From contig JAEZCO010000087.1 in NCBI GenBank assembly GCA_023433505.1, forward strand, positions 1-64,000: a stretch of 64,000 bases of DNA. The letters are read 5' to 3'. Source of the stretch: Bacillota bacterium (GTDB lineage Bacteria; Bacillota; Clostridia; Acetivibrionales; DTU013). The notes below the pieces were generated by a model. It ran no database searches and was not told the DNA's origin. It saw only the letters and a list, made by a program, of their open reading frames with translations. Of the stretch, positions 7,958-15,803 are shown in pieces (the first letter of the stretch is position 1; every line of letters starts with the position of its first letter). The translations under genes and the position numbers were made by a program.

Positions 7958-10341
7958 CCCAGCTTATTATCAGTACGGTACTGATTCGGAGTTAACCCGA
8001 AGCTCTTTTTAAAAAGAGTTGTAAAATAAGTTGAATTACTAAATCCTATCTTTGAAGATATACCATTTATGGTTAATCCGGTGGACTTCAGAAGATCCTT
8101 AGCTTTAGAAAGCCGAAGCTCCAAAATATACTCATTTACCGTTTTACCCGTACTTTCCGCAAAAAGCTTTCCGAAGTATCCGGGCGTCAGGTTTGCCATA
8201 TTCGCCAGGAATTCTGTTGTTATATCATATTCATGATAATGCTCACCTATATAGGTTATTATCTCGTTTATCATATCGCTTTTTCTATTTAATTTCTTTT
8301 TTTCTATTTTATCGATAGCAGCATTGCAGTAGAGAAGGAAGAATTCTCTCATTTCTTCCAGCGTTCCGATTTTATTTATGTTGCTGTATATGTTATTGAA
8401 GTCCAATTCGATAGAATTCTCTGTATAGAATGCTTTTACCGATTTTACAATATCCAGCATCAGTTGGTTTAAAGTCAACATTATGTAGTCATACTGGCAC
8501 TGAGAGATATTGTTTATAATACTGTCAATTTCATTTTTTAGACCTTCTGCATCACATACTTTTATAGCTTGAATCAGTCTGTCTTTCTCTTTATCGATCG
8601 ATACAAGAGATTCCCTCAATGTCAGTTCTTCCATGTCATGAATAAAAAAGGATCCATAGCCGTATACAAGCCTGTACTTTATCAAATCAAAAGCACTGCT
8701 ATAGGACAAGTGAATATCTTCTACAGTCCTTACAGGCATTCCGACTGCACAAGAAATCTTGCGGTTTAAGGATATTTGCATATCCCTCTGCAGCCTATTT
8801 AGAATCTTGCTTGCCTCAGAATTTATAAAAGCAGCATTTTTAATTTTAATCAGTAAATATATATAGTTTTCTTCAAAATCTATAGATTCACATTGAAAGT
8901 ACTCAGAAATTAGTTTTACAATAAGTATTTCTATTGAGAAAAGCATAATATCATCTTTTTCAGGATCTCCCCCTTGAGATCTCTTATAGTCATCAAGGGT
9001 AAACACTACTATGGAAAAGCACTCTTCACCCTGCTTGATGATTATTTCCCTGAATAACTCATTGAATCTGTTTATTAACTCAGGCGTAAAATCTTGCTTG
9101 CCCTGGATCATCTTTTTAAGAAGGGCCTTTTTTACCATAGGTATGCTGTTATTTATAGAGGATTCCAACTCAATTGATTTTTGCATGATAGCGTTGAAGG
9201 TTTCTGTCAAGTATTGAGCATCTCCTATAACTTCTTCCCTGTTCCCGCTGCCGTCTGCCGTTTCCTTTTGAGGTAACCCCTCCCTGACACGGCTCAATAG
9301 CATATTAAAAGGGGTGTAGATTTTTCTTGCCGTAATTATGGAGAAGACAAATGAAACAGTTAAAATTGCTATACAAATGCAAAAAATAACCCTTCCCAAT
9401 TTATTGATATCGCTGAAAAGATTCTTGTAAGTGTATACAGTCACATATATCCATTCATGTACATCATTTGTTTTCCTGTAAACTATAAGTGACTTTTCTC
9501 CTTTTATCTTTTTTGTAATTGTGCCCTCTTTGCTTGCGGAGGTCATAATGCTATTTAAATACTCTACATTTTTGACGTTGCCGCTAAAATTCTGTTTCAT
9601 AGAATCAAAAATAAATTTCCCGTTTTTATCAATAACAACAGTCTCCGATTTTTGGTCCTGAGGGGTTGATACAATGCTTCCCAGGATTGCATCGGCATTC
9701 AGGTTAATCAGAACTGCACCAACGGAAGGCGCTTTGGAGTTATTTGAAACAGATTTCTCATTAAAGTATCCACTGTCGGATATAACCAAAGAAATAATGT
9801 TTTCAGATTTAATATCTCCATTTGACTTTTTGTAGCTAACCTGAGTAGGGAAAAGCTGGAATTTATTTTCCAGATTATACCCTAGCAGTAAACCCAGCAT
9901 GGTATCTGTAAAGGCTTCCTTACTCTCATTTCCAAAGGTATCGTTGATTTCATTGGTTTTAGCATTATACAGAAATATGGAATGAATAATAGAATCGGAA
10001 TCTATTATGTTACGTAATTTCCTGATCAAAGCAGCCTGGTCAACCAGTGAGATTACCTCATCCCCATAAATAGCCTGTATAACGTCTGAGTCCTTTATCA
10101 ACTGCTGCCCAAGGGAAAAAACACGGCTTTTTATAAGATTCAAATGATTTATGTTCTGACTGAGTCTTCCTTTTGAATCTGCCTCAATTACTTTTAAAGA
10201 TGTACCCATAAATAATTGGTACAATATTACTGATAATATGGAAATTATCAGCACAATAATCAAAACATAGGATAATACAAGCTTCGTATATGTACTTTTC
10301 AATTTGACTTTATGCAAGAACATGTTTCGAATCAATTCCAT
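7951..10341 (-). CDS. Membrane-anchored AraC-family transcriptional regulator
   Basis: The 796-residue protein has a TM helix at about 20-42, a large extracytoplasmic Cache-like sensory region (about 45-295), a second TM helix at about 300-325, a cytoplasmic linker, and a C-terminal AraC-type double helix-turn-helix (about 695-796). The DNA-binding part reads DITTEFLANMANLTPGYFGKLF and ends GFSNSTYFTTLFKKSFGLTPNQYR. This architecture is typical of regulators placed beside CUT1 sugar ABC transporters in Firmicutes, where the outer domain senses the sugar or the loaded binding protein. Here it is directly downstream of the binding-protein gene and has its own promoter. It very likely controls the adjacent transporter and hydrolase genes. 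Confidence 0.9.
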   Translation of the reverse strand: MELIRNMFLHKVKLKSTYTKLVLSYVLIIVLIISILSVILYQLFMGTSLKVIEADSKGRLSQNINHLNLIKSRVFSLGQQLIKDSDVIQAIYGDEVISLVDQAALIRKLRNIIDSDSIIHSIFLYNAKTNEINDTFGNESKEAFTDTMLGLLLGYNLENKFQLFPTQVSYKKSNGDIKSENIISLVISDSGYFNEKSVSNNSKAPSVGAVLINLNADAILGSIVSTPQDQKSETVVIDKNGKFIFDSMKQNFSGNVKNVEYLNSIMTSASKEGTITKKIKGEKSLIVYRKTNDVHEWIYVTVYTYKNLFSDINKLGRVIFCICIAILTVSFVFSIITARKIYTPFNMLLSRVREGLPQKETADGSGNREEVIGDAQYLTETFNAIMQKSIELESSINNSIPMVKKALLKKMIQGKQDFTPELINRFNELFREIIIKQGEECFSIVVFTLDDYKRSQGGDPEKDDIMLFSIEILIVKLISEYFQCESIDFEENYIYLLIKIKNAAFINSEASKILNRLQRDMQISLNRKISCAVGMPVRTVEDIHLSYSSAFDLIKYRLVYGYGSFFIHDMEELTLRESLVSIDKEKDRLIQAIKVCDAEGLKNEIDSIINNISQCQYDYIMLTLNQLMLDIVKSVKAFYTENSIELDFNNIYSNINKIGTLEEMREFFLLYCNAAIDKIEKKKLNRKSDMINEIITYIGEHYHEYDITTEFLANMANLTPGYFGKLFAESTGKTVNEYILELRLSKAKDLLKSTGLTINGISSKIGFSNSTYFTTLFKKSFGLTPNQYRTDNKLGM

Positions 10342-10383
10342 CTTCCCTTCGACAAGTTTCCGGTAGCATGACTGGTTACTTTA

Positions 10384-10412
10384 ATTATATAGTCACCATG
10401 GGTCTTATACAA
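10384..10412 (-). promoter_or_regulatory. Promoter of the membrane AraC regulator
   Basis: On the minus strand TTGTAT (10407-10412) and a perfect TATAAT (10384-10389) are spaced by exactly 17 bp. They sit 43 bp upstream of the ATG. The regulator can therefore be transcribed separately from the transporter operon. Confidence 0.65.
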
Positions 10413-10463
10413 TAAATAAAAAATTTTGTTCCGCAGAAGAAGCCAAAATGTATCATTCACAAA

Positions 10464-10493
10464 GGCAAGGTCAGATCATTATCCAACCTTGCC
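10464..10493 (-). terminator. Hairpin after the sugar-binding protein gene
   Basis: GGCAAGGT and ACCTTGCC form a perfect 8-bp stem with a 14-nt loop, followed on the minus strand by TTTGTGAA. It lies 30 bp past the stop codon of the binding protein and before the AraC promoter, so it probably ends the transporter transcript. The U tract is short, so termination may be partial. Confidence 0.5.
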
Positions 10494-10523
10494 CTGAGAA
10501 ATATGATTTATTTTGTCTATACC

Positions 10524-12098
10524 TTACTTGTCATTTTCTGCAGCCCATGCATCAACCTGTTTCTGAACATCTGCCAATACATCTGATACTCCGGCTTTAT
10601 CCAGAGCTTCCAGAGCTTCCTGATAATCGGCATCGGTATTTTTTATACCTGCAAGAACAGGAAGCCACTTTTCAAGCATTGTAGTGTTTATCTGTGCAAT
10701 TTTAGCCTTCATTGCTGCGCTGTCATATTTGAATTTAATGATTTTCGGTGTTGTGTATTTCGCTCCGAGAACACTCTCGTATGCCTTTATGAACACAGGA
10801 CTGGTACCTTTTAGATTTAAATCCATAGACTGGTTTTTAAACCACCATGGTGTAGGATTGTATGGTCTCTTTGCAGGATCAATACCAGGTCCTATATCAT
10901 AAGTTTTATCATCTACAGGAACCCAATCCTTACCCTTTATTCCGTACATAAGCAGGTTGTAATTATCCTGGCTTGCTCTTGTCCAGTTCAGGAACATCAT
11001 TGACCTTTCAGAATTCTTACTTGTTGATGGAATAACTGCAAAATTATTGCAGGAGCTTGTCCTTATCATGTTATTGTAATCATGGACCAGAACGGCTTCA
11101 ACCTTACATCCCGGAATATTCTTTTCCATGGTAGGAACTATACTGTTGATCGTATAGACATCTGACGGGAAAGCTGCCATTTTTCCTGATGTAAACAATG
11201 TCTGGTTATCCTTTTGAGTAAGGACATCCTTAGCTTCCCATCCGTTTGCATATGCCTTCCTGTTCCAATCGATGATCTTCTTATATTCAGGAGTTGCAAA
11301 ACCATTTACTACTTTATATGGCTTGGCAACATTTACATCCGCTATGTGGTAGTCAAGATTTGAACTGCATAACCCTAACATATTTGGTTCTCCATTAATA
11401 AGGAACCCAACCATATTAAGACTTCTGCCTTCTCTTGCACTGAAGCCTACCATACCCTTTTCGCCCTTAACTACAGCATCAAGGTAAGCTTCAAAGGATG
11501 CCAGATCGGTGACAGCAGGCAGCTTGTATTTCTCTCTCAAATCACCGCGGATGAGGAGACAATCTATACCCACAAAAGGATATACTGCAGGAATACCGTA
11601 AGTTTTATCCTGATAGGTTACGTCGCTCCAGATATCAGCAGGTATCTTATTCTTCAAATCCGGACCATATTGGTTGATCAAATCATCAAGAGGAATAATC
11701 TGCTTCTTGTCTGCATCTCCCTTAAACAACGCAGCAAAATCCAGACAAATGTCAATATTTTGGCCCGCAGCCAGCATTGTGTTCATTTTGTTGATGTAAT
11801 CACCCCATGCATAGGTCTGCACATCGATTTTTACATTTACATTATCTGCCGTAACCTTTGCAATTTCTTCAGCAACCTCAGAAAATCCTGGTTGGTCCGG
11901 CTGATCTCCACCTGTAATTATCTTCAATTCAACCTGTTCAAGCTTTTTTTCTGCAAGAGCAGTACTTGCCGCTGAAGCTGTGACCTTAGAAGTTTCAGAA
12001 GTACTCCCTGAACTTCCACAAGCAGCTGCAATTGTTGCCAGCATACTCATTACTATGAGCATACACAGAATTTTTACAGTTTTTTTCATTTTTGACAC
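10524..12098 (-). CDS. Sugar ABC transporter substrate-binding lipoprotein (CUT1, LplA-like)
   Basis: The 524-residue protein has a basic N-terminus, hydrophobic core and lipobox IAAACG with the lipidated Cys at residue 27, followed by a Ser/Thr-rich spacer. The rest has the features of long family-1 extracellular solute-binding proteins found with LplB/YtcP-type permeases in Firmicutes (KIITGGDQPDQPGFSEVAEEI, then the Trp/Tyr-rich lobe and GPGIDPAKRPYNPTPWW). It should capture an oligosaccharide outside the cell and pass it to the two permeases encoded just upstream. No ATPase gene is present, so a shared MsmK-type ATPase elsewhere is expected. AAGGAG precedes the ATG. Confidence 0.92.
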   Translation of the reverse strand: MSKMKKTVKILCMLIVMSMLATIAAACGSSGSTSETSKVTASAASTALAEKKLEQVELKIITGGDQPDQPGFSEVAEEIAKVTADNVNVKIDVQTYAWGDYINKMNTMLAAGQNIDICLDFAALFKGDADKKQIIPLDDLINQYGPDLKNKIPADIWSDVTYQDKTYGIPAVYPFVGIDCLLIRGDLREKYKLPAVTDLASFEAYLDAVVKGEKGMVGFSAREGRSLNMVGFLINGEPNMLGLCSSNLDYHIADVNVAKPYKVVNGFATPEYKKIIDWNRKAYANGWEAKDVLTQKDNQTLFTSGKMAAFPSDVYTINSIVPTMEKNIPGCKVEAVLVHDYNNMIRTSSCNNFAVIPSTSKNSERSMMFLNWTRASQDNYNLLMYGIKGKDWVPVDDKTYDIGPGIDPAKRPYNPTPWWFKNQSMDLNLKGTSPVFIKAYESVLGAKYTTPKIIKFKYDSAAMKAKIAQINTTMLEKWLPVLAGIKNTDADYQEALEALDKAGVSDVLADVQKQVDAWAAENDK

Positions 12099-12147
12099 AC
12101 TCCTTTATATTTTTATATATGCTACCGGCCTAACCGGAAATAGCCTT

Positions 12148-13029
12148 TTAGCCTTTTACTGCGCCCAATGTGATACCTTTAATGAAAAATTTCTGAATAT
12201 ATGGATATACCAGAAGTATCGGCCCCAGTGTAACTATTACGGTTGCCATCTTTACAGATTCCTGTGGCAGCTCGTTTGCACCTACCAGCTGGACTGTCTG
12301 ATCCTGTGCAAAGCTTACCTGTGCCATGATTTGCCTTAAAAGATACTGCAAGGGGTATAGTTCACGGTGTCCCGTATCAAGCAATAATAACGGCAGCTGC
12401 CAGTCATTCCAGTATTGCAGTATTATAAACAGCGAAACGGTTGCAATTACCGGAGTAGACATAGGAATAACTATACGTAAAAAGGTTTTGAAGTCACTGG
12501 CTCCGTCAATTTTTGCAGATTCCATGATGGACTCGGGCAATCCCCTGAAATAGTTTATCATCAGAAAAACATTAAAAGGACTCATGAGCATGGGGATTAT
12601 CAAACCCAAAATATTATTCTGCAAATGCAGCTTTACTAAAATCATGTAGAAGGGAATCAATCCGGAATAAAAAACTGTGGGAATCCAGGCAATATACGCT
12701 ATGATGTTTCTGTAGCGCAACTGCTTTCTCGACGCTGCATAGGCCGTCATGGAAACCAGTACTATACCTCCGCATAAGCCTGCAATTGCAATAAATATAG
12801 AAATTTTATAAGCACTGAAAACTGTGGAGTTACTTCCCAGAATCCACTTATATGCTGTTAGTGTGAAACCTTTCGGTAAAAGAGAGTATCCATCCATCAT
12901 GATATATTTTTCCGGAGTAAAGGACACCACCAGAACCAGAATAAAGGGCAGTACTGCAGCTGCTGAAAGCAGTGACAGAAATATGTAGTTAAAAACATTA
13001 AATAGCTTATCACCAATACTTGTCCGCAT
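12148..13029 (-). CDS. Sugar ABC transporter permease (CUT1, YtcP/LplC-like)
   Basis: This 293-residue inner-membrane permease has about six helices. The N-terminal MRTSIGDKLFNVFNYIFL and the sequence TPEKYIMMDGYSLLPKGFTLTAYKW are typical of the second permease of LplABC/YtcP-type systems. The EAA loop for ATPase contact reads ESAKIDGASDFKTFLRIVIP near residue 185. It is 14 bp downstream of the partner permease and 49 bp upstream of the binding protein, so the three are an operon. Confidence 0.93.
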   Translation of the reverse strand: MRTSIGDKLFNVFNYIFLSLLSAAAVLPFILVLVVSFTPEKYIMMDGYSLLPKGFTLTAYKWILGSNSTVFSAYKISIFIAIAGLCGGIVLVSMTAYAASRKQLRYRNIIAYIAWIPTVFYSGLIPFYMILVKLHLQNNILGLIIPMLMSPFNVFLMINYFRGLPESIMESAKIDGASDFKTFLRIVIPMSTPVIATVSLFIILQYWNDWQLPLLLLDTGHRELYPLQYLLRQIMAQVSFAQDQTVQLVGANELPQESVKMATVIVTLGPILLVYPYIQKFFIKGITLGAVKG

Positions 13030-13043
13030 TTTATCACCTATTC

Positions 13044-14024
13044 CTAAAACAATCCGTAAGATTCATCATATTTTTTAACTAATTTGTTTGACATCAATAC
13101 CACAATAAGTCCCATAACCGACTGATATAAACCTACTGCCGTCGATTCTCCATATGTGCCATTTACCGTCAAGCCTCTGAAAACATAAGTATCAATAATA
13201 TCTGTCGTCGGTAGAAGCATTCCGTTGGTACCTACGATGGAATAAATCAATTGGAAATTCCCTGCAAATATCCTTCCTATGGACAACAGCAGCATAATAC
13301 ATATGGTAGGCATTAAGTGAGGTATTGTAATATAACGTATTTCTTGAAATCTTGATGCACCATCAATTCTTGAAGCTTCATACAGCGCTGTATCTATTGA
13401 TGATATTGATGCTAGGTATATTACACTATTATACCCTGCGCTTTGCCATACCGAGACGAGAGTCAGAATCGCAGGCCATAATTCAGGCCTGCTGTACCAT
13501 GCAACAGGTTCAAGGCTCATTGATTGCAGTACACTGTTTACAGTGCCGAATTGTTCTCCCAACAAGGTATACACAAAAGAAGCAACAATAATAGTTGATA
13601 AAAAATGCGGGAAGAACATTGCCGATTGAAAAAACCTTTTTGATGCCCTGTGCCCCAATTCATTGAGCAGAAGTGCCATACCTACCGCTACCACTAAAAC
13701 TGAAAATATTGATAATACGTTAAGAAAAATTGTGTTAAATGTAGTCCTAAAAAAGTATGAAGAGGTAAAATAAAATTTGAAGTTCTGGAAGATATCCTTT
13801 AAGAAGGGACTGCCAAATGCACCATCCTGAATATTATAGTCCTTGAAGGCTATCTGCAGCCATAATAATGGATAATAGCTAAATAACCCAAACCATATTA
13901 TACCGGGAACCGCCATCAGATATAGCTGCCTGTTGGTAAATAATTCAAGGACAGGCCCGGATTTTCGCGCTGAATATTTTATCTTTTGATTTTTACTTGT
14001 TAAATTAAGAGTGCTTCCATTCAT
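13044..14024 (-). CDS. Sugar ABC transporter permease (CUT1, LplB-like)
   Basis: This 326-residue permease is the first gene of the transporter operon. It has six or more helices (YLMAVPGIIWFGLFSYYPLLWLQIAF at about 32-57), and the EAA loop reads EASRIDGASRFQEIRYITIP near residue 220. GGAAGG stands eight bases before the ATG. It should pair with the downstream permease to form the membrane channel. The 178-bp gap upstream, to the stop codon of the preceding enzyme gene, is AT-rich enough to hold a promoter, but no convincing -35/-10 pair was found there. Confidence 0.93.
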   Translation of the reverse strand: MNGSTLNLTSKNQKIKYSARKSGPVLELFTNRQLYLMAVPGIIWFGLFSYYPLLWLQIAFKDYNIQDGAFGSPFLKDIFQNFKFYFTSSYFFRTTFNTIFLNVLSIFSVLVVAVGMALLLNELGHRASKRFFQSAMFFPHFLSTIIVASFVYTLLGEQFGTVNSVLQSMSLEPVAWYSRPELWPAILTLVSVWQSAGYNSVIYLASISSIDTALYEASRIDGASRFQEIRYITIPHLMPTICIMLLLSIGRIFAGNFQLIYSIVGTNGMLLPTTDIIDTYVFRGLTVNGTYGESTAVGLYQSVMGLIVVLMSNKLVKKYDESYGLF

Positions 14025-14202
14025 TAAATATACCTTCCTTATTGCTATTCTTATATGTATGTTGTTTTGAGTTTTCTAAAACGCCACCGGCTGTGTACAT
14101 TTAAAGTATAGTGTTCACAACATTTTTTGTATACTCAAACAATATCAAAATCATTCAAATATTAAGAAAAATTATATTAACAAATTTAAAAAAACTTCAA
14201 TT

Positions 14203-15609
14203 TTAAAGAATTTCTTTAATTTCACATTGTTCCAGGTCTTCAATATTACCCTTTGGAATTACCTCATCCGGCCCACAGGTTACAGCATTTGATACTGGTT
14301 TGTATCCGGCGTGCACATTTTTACTATCCTTCTCAATTGCCCAGATATCACCTTTGGTTTTCCACGTAACATTTCCAGCACTCCGATGTATGCATGGAGT
14401 CTTTCCAAGCAAAGGTTCCTGAATCTTGTCTTCAAGCTTGTTGATCATAAAGTTCCAGAATTCTGCAATTCCACCGGTTGGTGTTGCAACTGCGCTGATA
14501 ATTGGTTCCCTGGACCAAAGGGCCGATGGAATTGTTCCATCCGCAAATACATATGCTGCAAGAGTATTTTCCAGTTCCGTGAGCTTCTTTTCCTTCTCCT
14601 GGTCCGGATATCTTTCCAATGTACTTCGCATACACGGAATTATTCCCGGATACTCAGAAAAAGTAACAGGAGTATGTACCCAGTCCAAAACCCGCGATTT
14701 ATCACTTGTATCTGTTACGGCACCCCAACTGAGGTGTATATGCCCGTCTTCCGCCGTATACATCGCATCAAAGAGGTGAAGCACTACGTTGTCAATAATA
14801 TCTAAAAGTCTTTTCTCCCCGGTATATTCATATATATGATATAGAGAATAAACTATTATCCTGTAGTACGCAGTACGCTCTGCAAAATTCTCATTGTCTC
14901 CCCTCTCAAACAAGCCTATTTCAGGATAATAATACCTATCGCTTATAAATGTCTCAAGTACAAGCCTTCCATACTCATCAAAACGGCTGCTATCCTTATA
15001 TACCTTTGCATATAATGCCAAAGCCGCTACTATTATCAAATCCTGGTTTGTGACTCCGCACCACCCCGGATTCTTCATAGGAAATTTCTGATATGCATTC
15101 CCTATAAGCCAGAACCTTTTGTTAAACCACTCCCAGTGCCTGTTTATTGCCGGACGGATCATCTGACATAAAACGGGATTGGAATGCTCCCATGCTGCAT
15201 ACATAAGCAGTGCAATCACAGCTCTTCCCTGATGAATGGGACATGTCTTTTCGGGAACATATGCAGGTTCAAATTCACCGGCAGCATACCTGAAGCCACC
15301 ATCCGAAGATTGGAGATACAATATGTTGGAAGCTATATCATCTGCAAACCTCTTCCAACTCAACCCCTTTGTCTTTTCATAAAGCTTCATGGCACCCTGA
15401 ATGTAGTACATATATGAAGCTATAGTCTGTCCATGATACCTGTTTTTTAAGACAGAAGTTTCCTCCCAGCATGAATGCAAATGAATAGCTCCTATGTTGC
15501 CCGGTCCTTGCTGCCATTCAAATATATGACTGGTGAGCATGTCTAAGGTCTTCTGGCTGAAAACTTCATCGATTTTTACTTTTTGCGGATACCTAATTAC
15601 TGTTGGCAT
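14203..15609 (-). CDS. Cytoplasmic six-hairpin-like protein, probable glycosidase of unassigned family
   Basis: The 468 residues have no signal peptide. The protein is rich in Trp, Tyr and His and has repeated helix-pair segments (SYMYYIQGAMKLYEKTKG, RAVIALLMYAAWE, ITNQDLIIVAALALYAKVYKD-like, YRIIVYSLYHIYEYTGEKRLL), which is what an (alpha/alpha)6 barrel looks like. Acidic candidates for catalysis are in SSDGGFRYAAGEFEP and GVTNQDL. I cannot assign a named GH family. Its place between the secreted GxGYxYP protein and the importer suggests it breaks down the imported glycan inside the cell. The ribosome binding site is GGAGG about seven bases before the ATG. Confidence 0.7.
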   Translation of the reverse strand: MPTVIRYPQKVKIDEVFSQKTLDMLTSHIFEWQQGPGNIGAIHLHSCWEETSVLKNRYHGQTIASYMYYIQGAMKLYEKTKGLSWKRFADDIASNILYLQSSDGGFRYAAGEFEPAYVPEKTCPIHQGRAVIALLMYAAWEHSNPVLCQMIRPAINRHWEWFNKRFWLIGNAYQKFPMKNPGWCGVTNQDLIIVAALALYAKVYKDSSRFDEYGRLVLETFISDRYYYPEIGLFERGDNENFAERTAYYRIIVYSLYHIYEYTGEKRLLDIIDNVVLHLFDAMYTAEDGHIHLSWGAVTDTSDKSRVLDWVHTPVTFSEYPGIIPCMRSTLERYPDQEKEKKLTELENTLAAYVFADGTIPSALWSREPIISAVATPTGGIAEFWNFMINKLEDKIQEPLLGKTPCIHRSAGNVTWKTKGDIWAIEKDSKNVHAGYKPVSNAVTCGPDEVIPKGNIEDLEQCEIKEIL

Positions 15610-15694
15610 TTTATCATTCCTCCAAATTTATATAGAATAGGAGGATAGGAGAAAGTATCTAAGAAAACAAAGACTTTTTCATGTCCTCCCATAA

Positions 15695-15714
15695 ATCCTG
15701 TAGATTTACAGGAT
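15695..15714 (-). terminator. Small hairpin between the GxGYxYP and six-hairpin genes
   Basis: ATCCTGTA-GATT-TACAGGAT is a perfect 8-bp stem with a 4-nt loop, placed in the 194-bp gap between two same-direction genes. No clear U tract follows on the minus strand, so it may be an mRNA processing or stability element rather than a terminator. Confidence 0.35.
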
Positions 15715-15803
15715 ATTACTCTGTTTTTATCTACATTGTTTTTTCATTTTATAATGTTCTGAATACTGGCTCCTGAATACTGAATTCCTTTCATTTTACA
15801 GGA